Assembly (NCBI GenBank): GCA_035505655.1
Contig: DATJQP010000077.1
Coordinates: forward strand, 1-41,080
Direction: 5' to 3'
DNA from: JAGVPT01 sp035505655
Lineage (GTDB): Bacteria; Bacteroidota; Ignavibacteria; UBA10030; UBA8401
DNA length: 41,080 bases
In this document: piece by piece, positions 8,574 to 18,116 of the stretch
How the letters are laid out: the number at the start of each line of letters is the position of its first letter
Numbering within the stretch: the first letter of the stretch is position 1
Made by a program: the position numbers and the translations under genes
The notes under the pieces: model-generated
The model's input: only the letters and a program-made list of their open reading frames with translations
The model's database searches: none
Told to the model about the DNA's origin: nothing

Positions 8574-10814
8574 TTGCATACGCTCCTTTCACGAAATAGG
8601 AGTCCTCTCTCGTCTACGCTCCTCCTCCTTGCGCTCCCGCTTTTCGCCCTGTTTGCGCAACCCGGTACATCCCAGACCCCAGGGCTCCGTAAGACTGCGG
8701 ACGATGACGCCACCAAGTATACGACCATCGGCAACGTGAGACTAACCATCACGAACTTCGGCACGCTCGGGACGAACTTCAACAACTGGCCTGCGCAGCC
8801 GTCGTGCGAGTACCCGAAGGGGTCGAGGATCGAGAACCTGGCGCTCGGAGGACTCTGGATCGGGGGCATCAAGAGATCGGACGGCATCCCGCGGGTTTCG
8901 ACCGCATGTGCCGACGGAGGAAACCCCCTCACACTTGGGGCAGGGTTCGAGTTCACGAATCCGCCGGGGTCCCAGATCCAGGAACGTTCTTCGCTTTCAG
9001 GGGACACGTACTTCAATCTTAACGCGGTGAGCCATCAGGATATTGTGATGGACTTTACCGACCAGAATACGATCGACCCGGCAACGAAACTGCAGATTCC
9101 CCAACACACTCCGCTGGGGCTCAACGTCCATCTCGAATCGTACGCATGGAATTTTCCTTTCGCCGATTTTTTCATCATCCTCAGTTACACGATCAGGAAC
9201 GCAGGTTCCGATACGCTTGACGGAATTTATGTCGGTCTCAGGAACGAAGCTGTCGTTCGAAACATGAACCTTTCAGGATACCAGGCGAGCTCGGCCTTCT
9301 TCAGCAGTGCGAAGGGTTACACCGACAGTCTTCGCCTTGCCTACACCTTCGATCTCAACGGCCAGCCGTACGGGCCTCCCGCGAACGGTTACTTCGGACT
9401 GAAACTCCTCGGGACAGAACCGTTCCCGCTCAAGAGAGACTCGACAGGAGCGTTCGGATCGTCGAGCATCGACTCGTTGGGAGATCTCTATAAGGATACG
9501 TACTACAACGGTTGGAAGTACAACAACACGAGCTCGGGCACCGAAGCGTACTTCTACCCGGACGTGGACAACAATCCTTCAGACGTCTTCCGGGGCAAGT
9601 ATCAGCGTATGTCGACGATGGAACCCCGGAACTTCATCCAATCGCTCGGCACTCCCATCAACGTGCCGGTGCTCTACGACGGAGTCACGCTCGGCATTGC
9701 TCCGGCGAATACGGTCGACCTCCTCTCGGTCGGCCCCTTCCCGTCGCTGGCTCCCGGCGACAGCATCAAAGTGGTCTTTGCGATTGTCTGCGCGAAGAAG
9801 AGCGGCTCGGCTGCGGCGAGTGAGGACTACCACAATTCGAGCGTCCGCAAGACGCTGTATGCGAATGCAACCTGGGCGCAGCAGACCTACAACGGGAACG
9901 ACCTTAACGGAAATGACAAAGTTGATCCCGGAGAAGATATTTTCGGCGACGGGAAAGTTCATCGATATGTCTTGCCGCAGCCGCCGCGTCAACCCCGTGT
10001 GCGTGCCGTTGTGGAGAATCAGCGGGCGATCATTTATTGGGACAGGACTCAGGCCGAGGAGAGTTTCAACCCGATCTCGAAGAAATACGATTTTGAAGGA
10101 TACCGGATCTACCGCTCGTCTGCCGGTGCGGACATCAAAGACCCCACGAACTTCATTCTCTCGATGTCGCTCGTCGGTGACTTCGACCGGGCGGACGACA
10201 ACATCGGGTACAACACCGGGTTCGGTGCGGTGAAGCTTGATTCGCCAAAAGTATTCAGCGGAGACACCGTCCAGTACTGGTACCGTTTTCCGCCGATCTC
10301 GGACAACATCACCAGCCTCAACGGATGGCAATATCTTTACGGGGTTTCCGCTTACAATCAGGGGGATTCCGCGAACCAGCTTCCGAGCCTCGAGAGCGCC
10401 AAGGTTATCGTCCGCGTCATTCCGGGAACTCCTCCGGCGCCCGACAAATCGACGGAGGTTGGTGTTTACCCGAACCCGTACTATGCCGGTGCGGCGTGGG
10501 ACAAGCCCGGCGAACGCGATCGCAAGATTTATTTCTACAACCTTCCCGCACACGCCGAGGTGAAAATCTACACCCTCTCGGGCGACCTTGTCGAAGAGTT
10601 CACCCACGACGCGACAACATACAACGGGTCGGGCATTAAATGGTTCGACGATTTTTCGGGCCTTGGGATCCCCGCGCAGTTCGCCGGCGGAGAGCATGCC
10701 TGGGATCTGATCTCCCGGTACGATCAGGCCATCGCAACGGGCCTCTATCTGTTTACCGTGAAGGATCTCACGACGGGGACGGTGAAGAGGGGAAAATTTG
10801 TCATTGTGAAATGA
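8574..10814 (+). CDS. Secreted protein with C-terminal T9SS-type sorting domain
   Basis: Predicted exported protein of 746 residues. An N-terminal signal peptide (TLLLLALPLFALFAQPG) precedes a large domain of unknown function. A fibronectin-type-III-like segment (about 470-620, with RAIIYWDRTQ and FEGYRIYRSS) follows, and the C-terminus resembles the T9SS type A sorting fold (VGVYPNPYY, VKIYTLSGDLVEEF, GLYLFTVKD, final RGKFVIVK). It should therefore cross the outer membrane by type IX secretion and be attached to or released from the surface. The only plausible start is TTG at 8574, because an in-frame stop lies at 8535-8537 and the next Met is deep inside the protein. Its role is unknown; it opens a run of six surface-protein genes. 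Confidence 0.8.
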   Translation: MHTLLSRNRSPLSSTLLLLALPLFALFAQPGTSQTPGLRKTADDDATKYTTIGNVRLTITNFGTLGTNFNNWPAQPSCEYPKGSRIENLALGGLWIGGIKRSDGIPRVSTACADGGNPLTLGAGFEFTNPPGSQIQERSSLSGDTYFNLNAVSHQDIVMDFTDQNTIDPATKLQIPQHTPLGLNVHLESYAWNFPFADFFIILSYTIRNAGSDTLDGIYVGLRNEAVVRNMNLSGYQASSAFFSSAKGYTDSLRLAYTFDLNGQPYGPPANGYFGLKLLGTEPFPLKRDSTGAFGSSSIDSLGDLYKDTYYNGWKYNNTSSGTEAYFYPDVDNNPSDVFRGKYQRMSTMEPRNFIQSLGTPINVPVLYDGVTLGIAPANTVDLLSVGPFPSLAPGDSIKVVFAIVCAKKSGSAAASEDYHNSSVRKTLYANATWAQQTYNGNDLNGNDKVDPGEDIFGDGKVHRYVLPQPPRQPRVRAVVENQRAIIYWDRTQAEESFNPISKKYDFEGYRIYRSSAGADIKDPTNFILSMSLVGDFDRADDNIGYNTGFGAVKLDSPKVFSGDTVQYWYRFPPISDNITSLNGWQYLYGVSAYNQGDSANQLPSLESAKVIVRVIPGTPPAPDKSTEVGVYPNPYYAGAAWDKPGERDRKIYFYNLPAHAEVKIYTLSGDLVEEFTHDATTYNGSGIKWFDDFSGLGIPAQFAGGEHAWDLISRYDQAIATGLYLFTVKDLTTGTVKRGKFVIVK

Positions 10815-10915
10815 ACCTCCCCCCGTCGACGGCTGCGTCCATCGCGAGTGAGGAGCGAAAGAGTTTACATTCATTGATTCAGTACATTAATCTTCCGGAA
10901 AGAGAGGAGCGTGCT

Positions 10916-13237
10916 ATGAAGAGACTTCTACTTGTCGTCGTCCTTGTTGTCCTCGGCGCGGCAGCCGGGTTCGCTGGAACCCATAGGCCGAGCGGAAAGT
11001 GGATCCATCACTTGTCGGCCGAACGGATCGCAGCCTATCCGACTGTCACCATCCATGACATTCAGTTCGTGTCGTCCGATTCTCTGAAGCTTGCAGACTC
11101 TCTCGGATACAATACCGGATCCCACTGGACCTCGCAAGTGTCCCGCTATATGAACGACACCGTCAATATCGTGGCCCTTGTCACGGTTCCCTATGGAGTC
11201 ATCAGCTACACCGCTGGCGGCACCACGCTGGGCGTCGTGGATACGGGAGCTCTTGGAACCCAACCATGGGGTGGAGTTCTTGTCCGCTATCCCACCATTA
11301 ACGGAGGAGTGATCCCGGATACCGATGACTTCTCTGCCGACGGGTTCTACGATGTTGAGCAGGGTGACATCATCGAGATGCAGGGGATCGTCCAGGAGTT
11401 TCCAACCACTCAGATGAACAGTCTTACCCAGTTTGCACCCATTGTCGGAACGGGCGTAAACATTATTTCGTCCGACAATCCACTCCCCCCGCCTGTCCAT
11501 TTGAATATCACCGATTTCAACATCGGCTCGAACCCCGGCGGAAAGATCATGTTTTCGACCGGCGAACAATGGGAATCCCAATACATCTATTTTACGAATG
11601 TCACGGTGGTGGCTAACGTCAACACATCCCGGGGCACGTTCATGTTCTCCGATGCCTCCGGTAACCAGCTTTCCGACTACGACTGGTCGTACCATTTTAC
11701 CAAGAGCCCGAGTGCGCAGCAGCAACCGACGACTCCCGCGGATACGGCATACCATGTCCCGCCTGCGCTGGCCTTCATCGACACGATCCGGGGTTACGTC
11801 GCGACGTCGTCGGGGGGTGAATCTGGGCGCGGCTACCGTATCTGCCCGATGTGGCCCGGAGACATTGTTTATGGCCCGACGCCGCCGGGGATCACCACCT
11901 CGAGGCGCTATCCGGTCATGGTTCCCAAAGACAGCACGCCTCTCGTTACCGTCAAAGCGTACCAGTCACAAAAGGTGGTGGTAAACACTTATCCCGTCGC
12001 TTCGGTGCAGCTCTTTTACAGTGCGAACAACGGAAGCTGGCAATCGGTGGCAATGACGGCGCCGCAGGTAGCAGTCGATTCGACGTACCAGGCGCGCATA
12101 CCGGTTCAGCCGGCGGGAACCGTCGTCCGCTATTTTTTCAAGGTGACTGATACACAAGCCAATGCCTCGATCCTTGCAAACTCCGGAGGCCTTACTCAAT
12201 ACGACACGAGCAAGGGATTTTTCTTCTACAAATCACTCGACAGATCGGCACAGCGGCTCCTCACCATTCACGACATCCAGTACAATCCGTACGTCTATGG
12301 CCGAAGCCCGTATGTTGGAGCCGTCGACTCAACCGGAGGTATTGTCACCGCGGATAGTTCATGCTTGCTGTTGTCTCCGTTGACTTCGGGGGGTACGAAC
12401 GCCTGGTATATTCAAAGCGGAAACCAGCCCTACAGCGGTTTGTGGGTGACCGGCCCCGATTCGATCCTTGAGCCGGTCGCAAACGGCGACAGCGTTGTCG
12501 TGACGGGGCAGGTGTATGAAAGCTTCGACGTTACGCAGTTGGAATACGTTTCGTCTGTCCGGATCGTCTCCCACCACAACCCGATTCCGTCGCCGGTGAA
12601 ACTCCTCACCTCTGTCTTTGGTCCCGGCATCGGCAACGGAAATCTTGGCGCCGAACCGTACGAAGGAATGTTGGTGGAGTTTGATTCCTGCAGGGTCGGA
12701 CAGGTCAACCCGGTCTTTGTGGACCCGACGGAGTTCGAAGTCAATAACAGCGGAGCCGCGATCCTCGTTCGGAGAGACGGTCGTAACTTCTACTCAAACG
12801 TTCCTGCTGACACCGCCTCCAAGGACCACATTCTCAAGAGCGGCGACTTTATCACGAAGCTGGTCGGCATCATCTATTACAACAACAATAATTACATGGT
12901 CGTACCGCGGACAAACGCCGATTATGTTGTGCCGGGCGTGACTTCCGTCGGTGACGCAAAGGTAGTCCTGCCTGCGCAGTACGCGCTGGACCAGAACTAT
13001 CCGAATCCCTTCAACCCGTCGACAACGATCCGATACTCGGTGCCCGCGGCCGGCAAGGTAACGTTGAAGATCTACAATGTTCTGGGTCAGGAAGTCGCGA
13101 CGCTTGTCAACACTCTGGAGAATCCGGGCACTCATGCGGTCACATTCGATGCCTCCAGGCTTGCTTCAGGGGTTTATTTTTACAGAATTACCTCCGGCGC
13201 GTTCGTTCAGGCGAAGAAGATGCTTCTTTTGAAATAG
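10916..13237 (+). CDS. Secreted repeat protein with T9SS type A sorting domain
   Basis: Exported protein of 773 residues with signal peptide KRLLLVVVLVVLGAAAGFAG. Two related domains, both opening with T-I-H-D-I-Q (near residue 44 and near residue 450), flank a beta-rich segment resembling an Ig/FN3 module (VASVQLFYSANNG to VRYFFKVTD). The IHDIQ domains look like OB-fold-type beta domains, but I do not recognise a named family. The C-terminus is a textbook T9SS type A signal: QNYPNPFNPST, LKIYNVLGQEV, LASGVYFYRIT and final KKMLLLK. The frame is open from 10640, but the ATG at 10916 with AGAGAGGAG upstream and the signal peptide is the true start. It lies 101 bases after another predicted T9SS cargo gene. 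Confidence 0.85.
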   Translation: MKRLLLVVVLVVLGAAAGFAGTHRPSGKWIHHLSAERIAAYPTVTIHDIQFVSSDSLKLADSLGYNTGSHWTSQVSRYMNDTVNIVALVTVPYGVISYTAGGTTLGVVDTGALGTQPWGGVLVRYPTINGGVIPDTDDFSADGFYDVEQGDIIEMQGIVQEFPTTQMNSLTQFAPIVGTGVNIISSDNPLPPPVHLNITDFNIGSNPGGKIMFSTGEQWESQYIYFTNVTVVANVNTSRGTFMFSDASGNQLSDYDWSYHFTKSPSAQQQPTTPADTAYHVPPALAFIDTIRGYVATSSGGESGRGYRICPMWPGDIVYGPTPPGITTSRRYPVMVPKDSTPLVTVKAYQSQKVVVNTYPVASVQLFYSANNGSWQSVAMTAPQVAVDSTYQARIPVQPAGTVVRYFFKVTDTQANASILANSGGLTQYDTSKGFFFYKSLDRSAQRLLTIHDIQYNPYVYGRSPYVGAVDSTGGIVTADSSCLLLSPLTSGGTNAWYIQSGNQPYSGLWVTGPDSILEPVANGDSVVVTGQVYESFDVTQLEYVSSVRIVSHHNPIPSPVKLLTSVFGPGIGNGNLGAEPYEGMLVEFDSCRVGQVNPVFVDPTEFEVNNSGAAILVRRDGRNFYSNVPADTASKDHILKSGDFITKLVGIIYYNNNNYMVVPRTNADYVVPGVTSVGDAKVVLPAQYALDQNYPNPFNPSTTIRYSVPAAGKVTLKIYNVLGQEVATLVNTLENPGTHAVTFDASRLASGVYFYRITSGAFVQAKKMLLLK

Positions 13238-13263
13238 GCCTCACGCGCAAAGTCGAAGGAATT

Positions 13264-13294
13264 GCGGAGGGACGATCACAGGATCGCCCTCCGC
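13264..13294. terminator. Strong hairpin between surface-protein genes
   Basis: GCGGAGGG pairs perfectly with CCCTCCGC, and inside it CGATC pairs with GATCG around a short loop. No T-run follows on either strand, so it may be a processing or partial termination element and not a classical intrinsic terminator. It lies in the 180-base gap between the T9SS cargo gene and the lipoprotein gene. Confidence 0.5.
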
Positions 13295-13417
13295 TCGTCC
13301 TGACGACAGATCTTGCCGGAAGGAAGGGAGAAGAGGGCGCACGTCGGCTCTCCAGGCGCTCCGGTGGGTAAATGAGGGAGAGAACGTTGGGCTGACGGAT
13401 GGCCCACATCAGGAACA

Positions 13418-15208
13418 ATGAAACACTATTTCTCGAAGGCGATACCTTTTCTGGCGTGTCTGCTTCTGTTCGCGGGCTGCACGAAGCGATTCACGAACGA
13501 ACCGAAAGCCGATCTCGCACCTGCGACAAGGCTCTGGTTGACTCCGGACTCGATCCTCTCTGAGACTTCTTCGCGCCAGCATCTGTACTGGTACGGAGAG
13601 GATCCGGACGGCACCGTCAAAGGCTACCTCTTTGCCGTGGGGAATTTCAAGCCGGCTCCGACGAGGATCCCTTCGCCCGATACGATGACGTACACCTGGA
13701 TGACGACGACCGATACGCTCATCGCGATTCCCTTGCGAGCGATCCGGGACAGTTTTAGCGTTGTTGTTCGCGCGGTCGACAACAAGTTCGCGCAGGCTGC
13801 GTCTCTTCCTCAGGGGGCCGTCGTCCGAATGACTCCGCAGCCATACTGGGACAGGGACACGAACGGAGTCTTTGACGCGGGTGATGTGCCCCTCACCACG
13901 CTCCAATCCGCGGCAGACCCCAAAGGAGCCATTCTTCTTCTCCCCATCCGCAACACTCCGCCGACGGTTCAATTCGCGGCCAACCCCGTCGATTCGTCGA
14001 TCATTGAACAGCCCCCGTCGACCTTCACGGTGGCGACCTTCTCGTGGGTCGGGCATGATATCGACGGAGACAACACAATCGTGTCGTATCGTATCGCGCT
14101 CAACGACACCAGTTCACCTTCGAGCTGGACAACGCTGACGACCAGATCGACCCTCGTGACCCTTGCGGTTCCCCGGACCGTGAGCGATGCGGCCCCCGAT
14201 TTCGGGACAGTGACGGCGAACGTCTATACGGGGCAGTTCCCCGGTCTGCAGTTGCAGGGGACAATCGGCGGTCTGAAGCTGAGCGCGCAGAATGTATTGT
14301 ATGTCGAGGCAAGAGATCTTGCGGGGGAATACAGCAAGGCGGCGCGCATGCCTTCAACGGCGGCGGGATCGTGGTTCGTGAAGAAGCCGAAGGGGAGAAT
14401 GCTGGTCATCAAGGATGACAACCAGGCGGGCGATTCGGTGGCACTGACGACGTGCCATGTGTTGCTCTCCGATCCAAGTATTGCCGGCGGCTCGTTTGGC
14501 ACATTTGACACGCTCGACGTCGGTTTCGGCTTGAACAACACGGCGAAACAGACGCAGATTGCGAATCAAACGTACGGAACGTATGTTCCGCAAAACCTCA
14601 ATCCGGCCTTCATCCTTACGCTTCAACTGTATCCGCTGGTCTTCTGGTACAGCGACCTGTACCCAAGTTACGGACCTGCACAAATCGGGCTGTTCAACTA
14701 CACGCAGCGGGGCGGAAAGGTCATTTTTTCCACGACATTTCCGGCAAACATCTCGTTCCCCAATGTCAGCGCGCTGAACGATTTCGCCCCGATCGACAGT
14801 GTGACGACCGACGCGATCTCGACATCGACGGTGCCGACCAACGCAGATAACCGTCTCCCGGTGGGATCGACGCTCCTTCCGTCCGATCCATCCGGCGGAT
14901 ATCCGGTCCTCACATTCGGCCCCCGGCCGGGCGTGGGAGTTCAAATTCTCAATTTCAGCTGGCGCCGGATTTACAAGAGAATCGATGCCCAGTACCTCTA
15001 TCAAATTGATTCCGTCTATGCCGATAGTTCTTCTTCTCCTCCTCAGATGAAGAATCAGCGCTTCCTCGGAACCCCTGAGGTCGCCGTCATCGACAATGCG
15101 AAGACGTTCGTGTTGATGTCGGTCCCGTTTCATCTGTTGAACGGAGACCCGGCCTCGCTGACGGCATTTTTCCGCAAAGTTATTGTAGATGAATTTGGAT
15201 TGCATTGA
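13418..15208 (+). CDS. Predicted surface or periplasmic lipoprotein of unknown function
   Basis: A 596-residue protein with a lipoprotein signal peptide: lipobox LFAGC with the lipidated Cys at residue 21. The mature part is Asp-, Ser- and Thr-rich and appears to hold beta-sandwich (Ig/FN3-like) segments, for example DPDGTVKGYLFAVG near residue 64 and HDIDGDNTIVSYRIAL near 210. No catalytic motif is recognised. Its stop codon overlaps the start codon of the TonB-dependent receptor (TGATG), which indicates translational coupling, so it is probably a partner of that receptor. It is not recognisably SusD/RagB-like, so a SusCD-type glycan uptake pair is not supported. Confidence 0.7.
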   Translation: MKHYFSKAIPFLACLLLFAGCTKRFTNEPKADLAPATRLWLTPDSILSETSSRQHLYWYGEDPDGTVKGYLFAVGNFKPAPTRIPSPDTMTYTWMTTTDTLIAIPLRAIRDSFSVVVRAVDNKFAQAASLPQGAVVRMTPQPYWDRDTNGVFDAGDVPLTTLQSAADPKGAILLLPIRNTPPTVQFAANPVDSSIIEQPPSTFTVATFSWVGHDIDGDNTIVSYRIALNDTSSPSSWTTLTTRSTLVTLAVPRTVSDAAPDFGTVTANVYTGQFPGLQLQGTIGGLKLSAQNVLYVEARDLAGEYSKAARMPSTAAGSWFVKKPKGRMLVIKDDNQAGDSVALTTCHVLLSDPSIAGGSFGTFDTLDVGFGLNNTAKQTQIANQTYGTYVPQNLNPAFILTLQLYPLVFWYSDLYPSYGPAQIGLFNYTQRGGKVIFSTTFPANISFPNVSALNDFAPIDSVTTDAISTSTVPTNADNRLPVGSTLLPSDPSGGYPVLTFGPRPGVGVQILNFSWRRIYKRIDAQYLYQIDSVYADSSSSPPQMKNQRFLGTPEVAVIDNAKTFVLMSVPFHLLNGDPASLTAFFRKVIVDEFGLH

Positions 15209-18096
15209 TGCTTCCGGTTATTGACCATAAGAACGATCGGCGTACGACAATTCCCGGGATAGGATCCCGCGTCTGGCCGCAGATGTTCGTGAAGCTCACA
15301 CTCTGTCTCCTGTTGGGGCTTCCACTCGGCGCCGTGGCTCAGACCACCGGATCGATTTCCGGGAAGGTTGTCGACTCAAAGACCGGGGAAGGTCTCCCGA
15401 GCGTCAACGTACTCGTCAAGGGAACGTACTACGGCGCGTCGAGCGACATCGACGGAAACTTCAGTATCCCGAAAGTGAACCCCGGAGAGTACACCATCTC
15501 GATCACGCTCCTCGGCTACAAGGCGGTCGAGTATACCGGGGTGAAGGTCGAAACCGGGAAGCCGACGACGCTCAGTGTGAAGCTGGAAGAATCCGCCCTC
15601 ACCCTCGGCAAGGAAGTGGTCATCATCGGGGAGAAGCCCCTCTTCGACATCGAACAGACATCGAGTTCGCGGACGGTCAGCAGCGAAGACCTGAAGGTGT
15701 CGGCGGTCAGGACGGTGCAGGATGCCGTCGGTCTTCAGACTGGGGTGGTCCAGAGCGATAATCAGATTCACATCCGCGGGAGCAGGGGGTATGAGAACGC
15801 CTACCTTGTCGACGGCGTGCCTGTCCAGGATATCCTCGGTGGAACCGGCTTTGGGTTGCAGGTGAGTCCCGACGCCATCCAGGAGATGGAAGTCATCACC
15901 GGCGGTTATAGCGCCGAATACGGCCAGGCGACCTCCGGTGTCATCAACATTACGACAAAGGAGGGGTCGACGTCGTACCACGGGGGAGCGGCATACAAAA
16001 CCGATCGCATCTGGGGGAACTCCCTCGCCAACTTCAACACCGATATTCTCAGCCTGAATCTCGGCGGACCTGTTCCTCTTGCCACGCTGGTCCTCCCGGG
16101 CGAGTTAAGCTTCTTCGCAACCGGAAATGCTAACGTCACTGACGGATACACGAGATGGGTGCAGGTGGTTGGCCAGAATGGGTGGCCGATCGGCTACGAA
16201 TCGGTCGCTCCCAGGAGGTTGATCTCCTCCATCTTTTACGGCTCGCGGTTTACTCCGCGCATTGCGAACGATTATTCCTGGTCGGGGAAAGTGACCTGGA
16301 AACCCGAGGCGACGGAAAAGCTGTCGTACTCCTACAATCAGTCGGTGACGATCGACCAGAATTCTTCCACCATCCAGACGGCGCTCGAATATCAGGACCC
16401 GCAGCCGGGGTACCAGTATCAGTTCAAGAACATCCTCGACAGCGCCAACACCTTCACCCAGATCAACATCCAGCAGACCCTGGCCTGGACGCACACGCTG
16501 AGCCAGAAAGCGTTCTATGAAATCCGTCTCAGCCGGTACACCGCACACGTTCGCGGCGACGCCAACGGAAACGATTACACGCACTACAATCAACCGCAGG
16601 ATATTGTTACATATCCGATCCAATACTATAACCTTGGAAAGGACACGGTCGGCGTCATCCCGGGAGACGGGTTCTACGACACCGGCGGGCCGTTCGAATG
16701 GCGCGATCATTTCATCAACGACTACAGCGTGAAGGCCGACTTCACGAACCATTTCACGGAGAAGAACAAGTTCAAGACGGGGATTGAGTCGCATTTCCAG
16801 AACCTCCAGATGATCGACATCACCGACCCCTGGATCAAGCCTCTCGGGCTTAACAACGATATCTACAATGTCAGCCCCGCCTCTGGTGATCTCTACGCGC
16901 AGGACAACCTCACCCTCAACGGGATGATTCTCAACTTCGGTCTCCGGTTCGATTACTGGTTCCCCGGCAAGTACGTCGACGACGCCGTCAACAACCCGAA
17001 CATTCCGCTTGCATCGGATGCGATCCGCCAGCAGTACATCCAGAGCACGTTCAATTTCTTCGGTCACCGGTGGAAAGGACGGTTGAGTCCCCGTCTCGGG
17101 ATCTCTCATCCGGTCTCGGATAATCAGACCCTCTTCTTTTCGTACGGGCACTTCTCGAAATTACCTCAGCCGACGTACGTCTATTCAAAGTTGACCTCCA
17201 GCAGCGCCCAATCGACGGAGCAGACGATTGGCAATCCCAACCTGAACCCGGAAACGACCGTGGCGTACGAGCTCGGTCTCCGGAACCAGATCACCGAAGA
17301 CGATGTCCTCACGGTGACGGCGTACTACAAGGATATTTTCGACTACATCACCGCGCGTTCCGTCCAGGCCACGAGCGTTCGTTTCTCGAGTGGCACGTAC
17401 ACGACGTATATCAATTCCGACTACGCCCGCAACCGCGGCATCGAGCTGGAATACAGCAAGCGCATCCACGAGAATTTCCATGCGACCCTCTCCGGTTCGT
17501 ATTCCATCGCCACCGGAAAGAGCTCCGCGGCAAATCAGGCGCTTTACAACCTTGTGACGGCGGGCGTAGAGACGACGATCAAAGAGACGTATATGCCGTG
17601 GGACAGGCCGGTCCAGGGTTCGCTGACCCTCAACTACAAGGTCCCGAAGAACGAACCGCTGTTCGATTTTGCCCCCGGAGTCCTCGACAACTATTCGGTT
17701 TTTGTCCGCTTCTTCTACGAGTCCGGCATGCGATACACGCCGCTTCTTCCGGCCGGATTCGACAACACCGGACGCGCGCTTTACGTGACGGACTACAATA
17801 ACATCGACGGCTCTGTCGGACAGAATTGGTTCTACATCAACCTCAACATCGACAAAGATATCGACCTCGGTGGGGCGCGGATGACGCTGAGCCTCGAGGT
17901 GGAAAACGTTCTCAACGATAAGAACACCCAGATCGTCAACGCGGTAACCGGTCGCGCGTTCGAGTATGGCGATAACACGACGGGGAACGATCCCCGCTAT
18001 CCCCAGCTCCAGGGGACCATCTCGCCCTACCCGTACAACCCGGCCCGCTATCTCACGCCCCGGACGGCAAAAGTCGGCGTCGGCATCCAGTTCTAG
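15208..18096 (+). CDS. TonB-dependent outer-membrane receptor with CarboxypepD_reg-like domain
   Basis: Outer-membrane protein of about 960 residues. A signal peptide (KLTLCLLLGLPLGAVAQ) is followed by a carboxypeptidase-regulatory-like beta domain (about 50-135: GSISGKVVDSKTGEGLPSVN, DGNFSIPKVNPGEYTI). A possible TonB box (KEVVIIGE), a plug domain (about 165-260: IHIRGSRGYENAYLVDGVP, YSAEYGQATSGVINITTKEG) and a long beta-barrel ending in Phe come next. Such receptors import scarce nutrients, or in this group form surface complexes, driven by TonB-ExbBD. ATG 15208 overlaps the upstream stop codon; ATG 15283 would give a shorter, more typical signal peptide and is also possible. The substrate is unknown. 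Confidence 0.92.
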   Translation: MLPVIDHKNDRRTTIPGIGSRVWPQMFVKLTLCLLLGLPLGAVAQTTGSISGKVVDSKTGEGLPSVNVLVKGTYYGASSDIDGNFSIPKVNPGEYTISITLLGYKAVEYTGVKVETGKPTTLSVKLEESALTLGKEVVIIGEKPLFDIEQTSSSRTVSSEDLKVSAVRTVQDAVGLQTGVVQSDNQIHIRGSRGYENAYLVDGVPVQDILGGTGFGLQVSPDAIQEMEVITGGYSAEYGQATSGVINITTKEGSTSYHGGAAYKTDRIWGNSLANFNTDILSLNLGGPVPLATLVLPGELSFFATGNANVTDGYTRWVQVVGQNGWPIGYESVAPRRLISSIFYGSRFTPRIANDYSWSGKVTWKPEATEKLSYSYNQSVTIDQNSSTIQTALEYQDPQPGYQYQFKNILDSANTFTQINIQQTLAWTHTLSQKAFYEIRLSRYTAHVRGDANGNDYTHYNQPQDIVTYPIQYYNLGKDTVGVIPGDGFYDTGGPFEWRDHFINDYSVKADFTNHFTEKNKFKTGIESHFQNLQMIDITDPWIKPLGLNNDIYNVSPASGDLYAQDNLTLNGMILNFGLRFDYWFPGKYVDDAVNNPNIPLASDAIRQQYIQSTFNFFGHRWKGRLSPRLGISHPVSDNQTLFFSYGHFSKLPQPTYVYSKLTSSSAQSTEQTIGNPNLNPETTVAYELGLRNQITEDDVLTVTAYYKDIFDYITARSVQATSVRFSSGTYTTYINSDYARNRGIELEYSKRIHENFHATLSGSYSIATGKSSAANQALYNLVTAGVETTIKETYMPWDRPVQGSLTLNYKVPKNEPLFDFAPGVLDNYSVFVRFFYESGMRYTPLLPAGFDNTGRALYVTDYNNIDGSVGQNWFYINLNIDKDIDLGGARMTLSLEVENVLNDKNTQIVNAVTGRAFEYGDNTTGNDPRYPQLQGTISPYPYNPARYLTPRTAKVGVGIQF

Positions 18097-18116
18097 AGGA
18101 AGCGATTCGATCCAAC

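Noticed and set aside
10640..10915. Upstream extension of the open frame of the 10916 gene
   Set aside because: It overlaps the end of the preceding T9SS cargo gene in another frame, has no signal peptide and no ribosome binding site. ATG 10916 has both a Shine-Dalgarno and a signal peptide.
13418..18096. SusCD-type glycan uptake pair
   Set aside because: The lipoprotein before the TonB-dependent receptor shows no SusD/RagB-like sequence, so the SusCD label is not supported.
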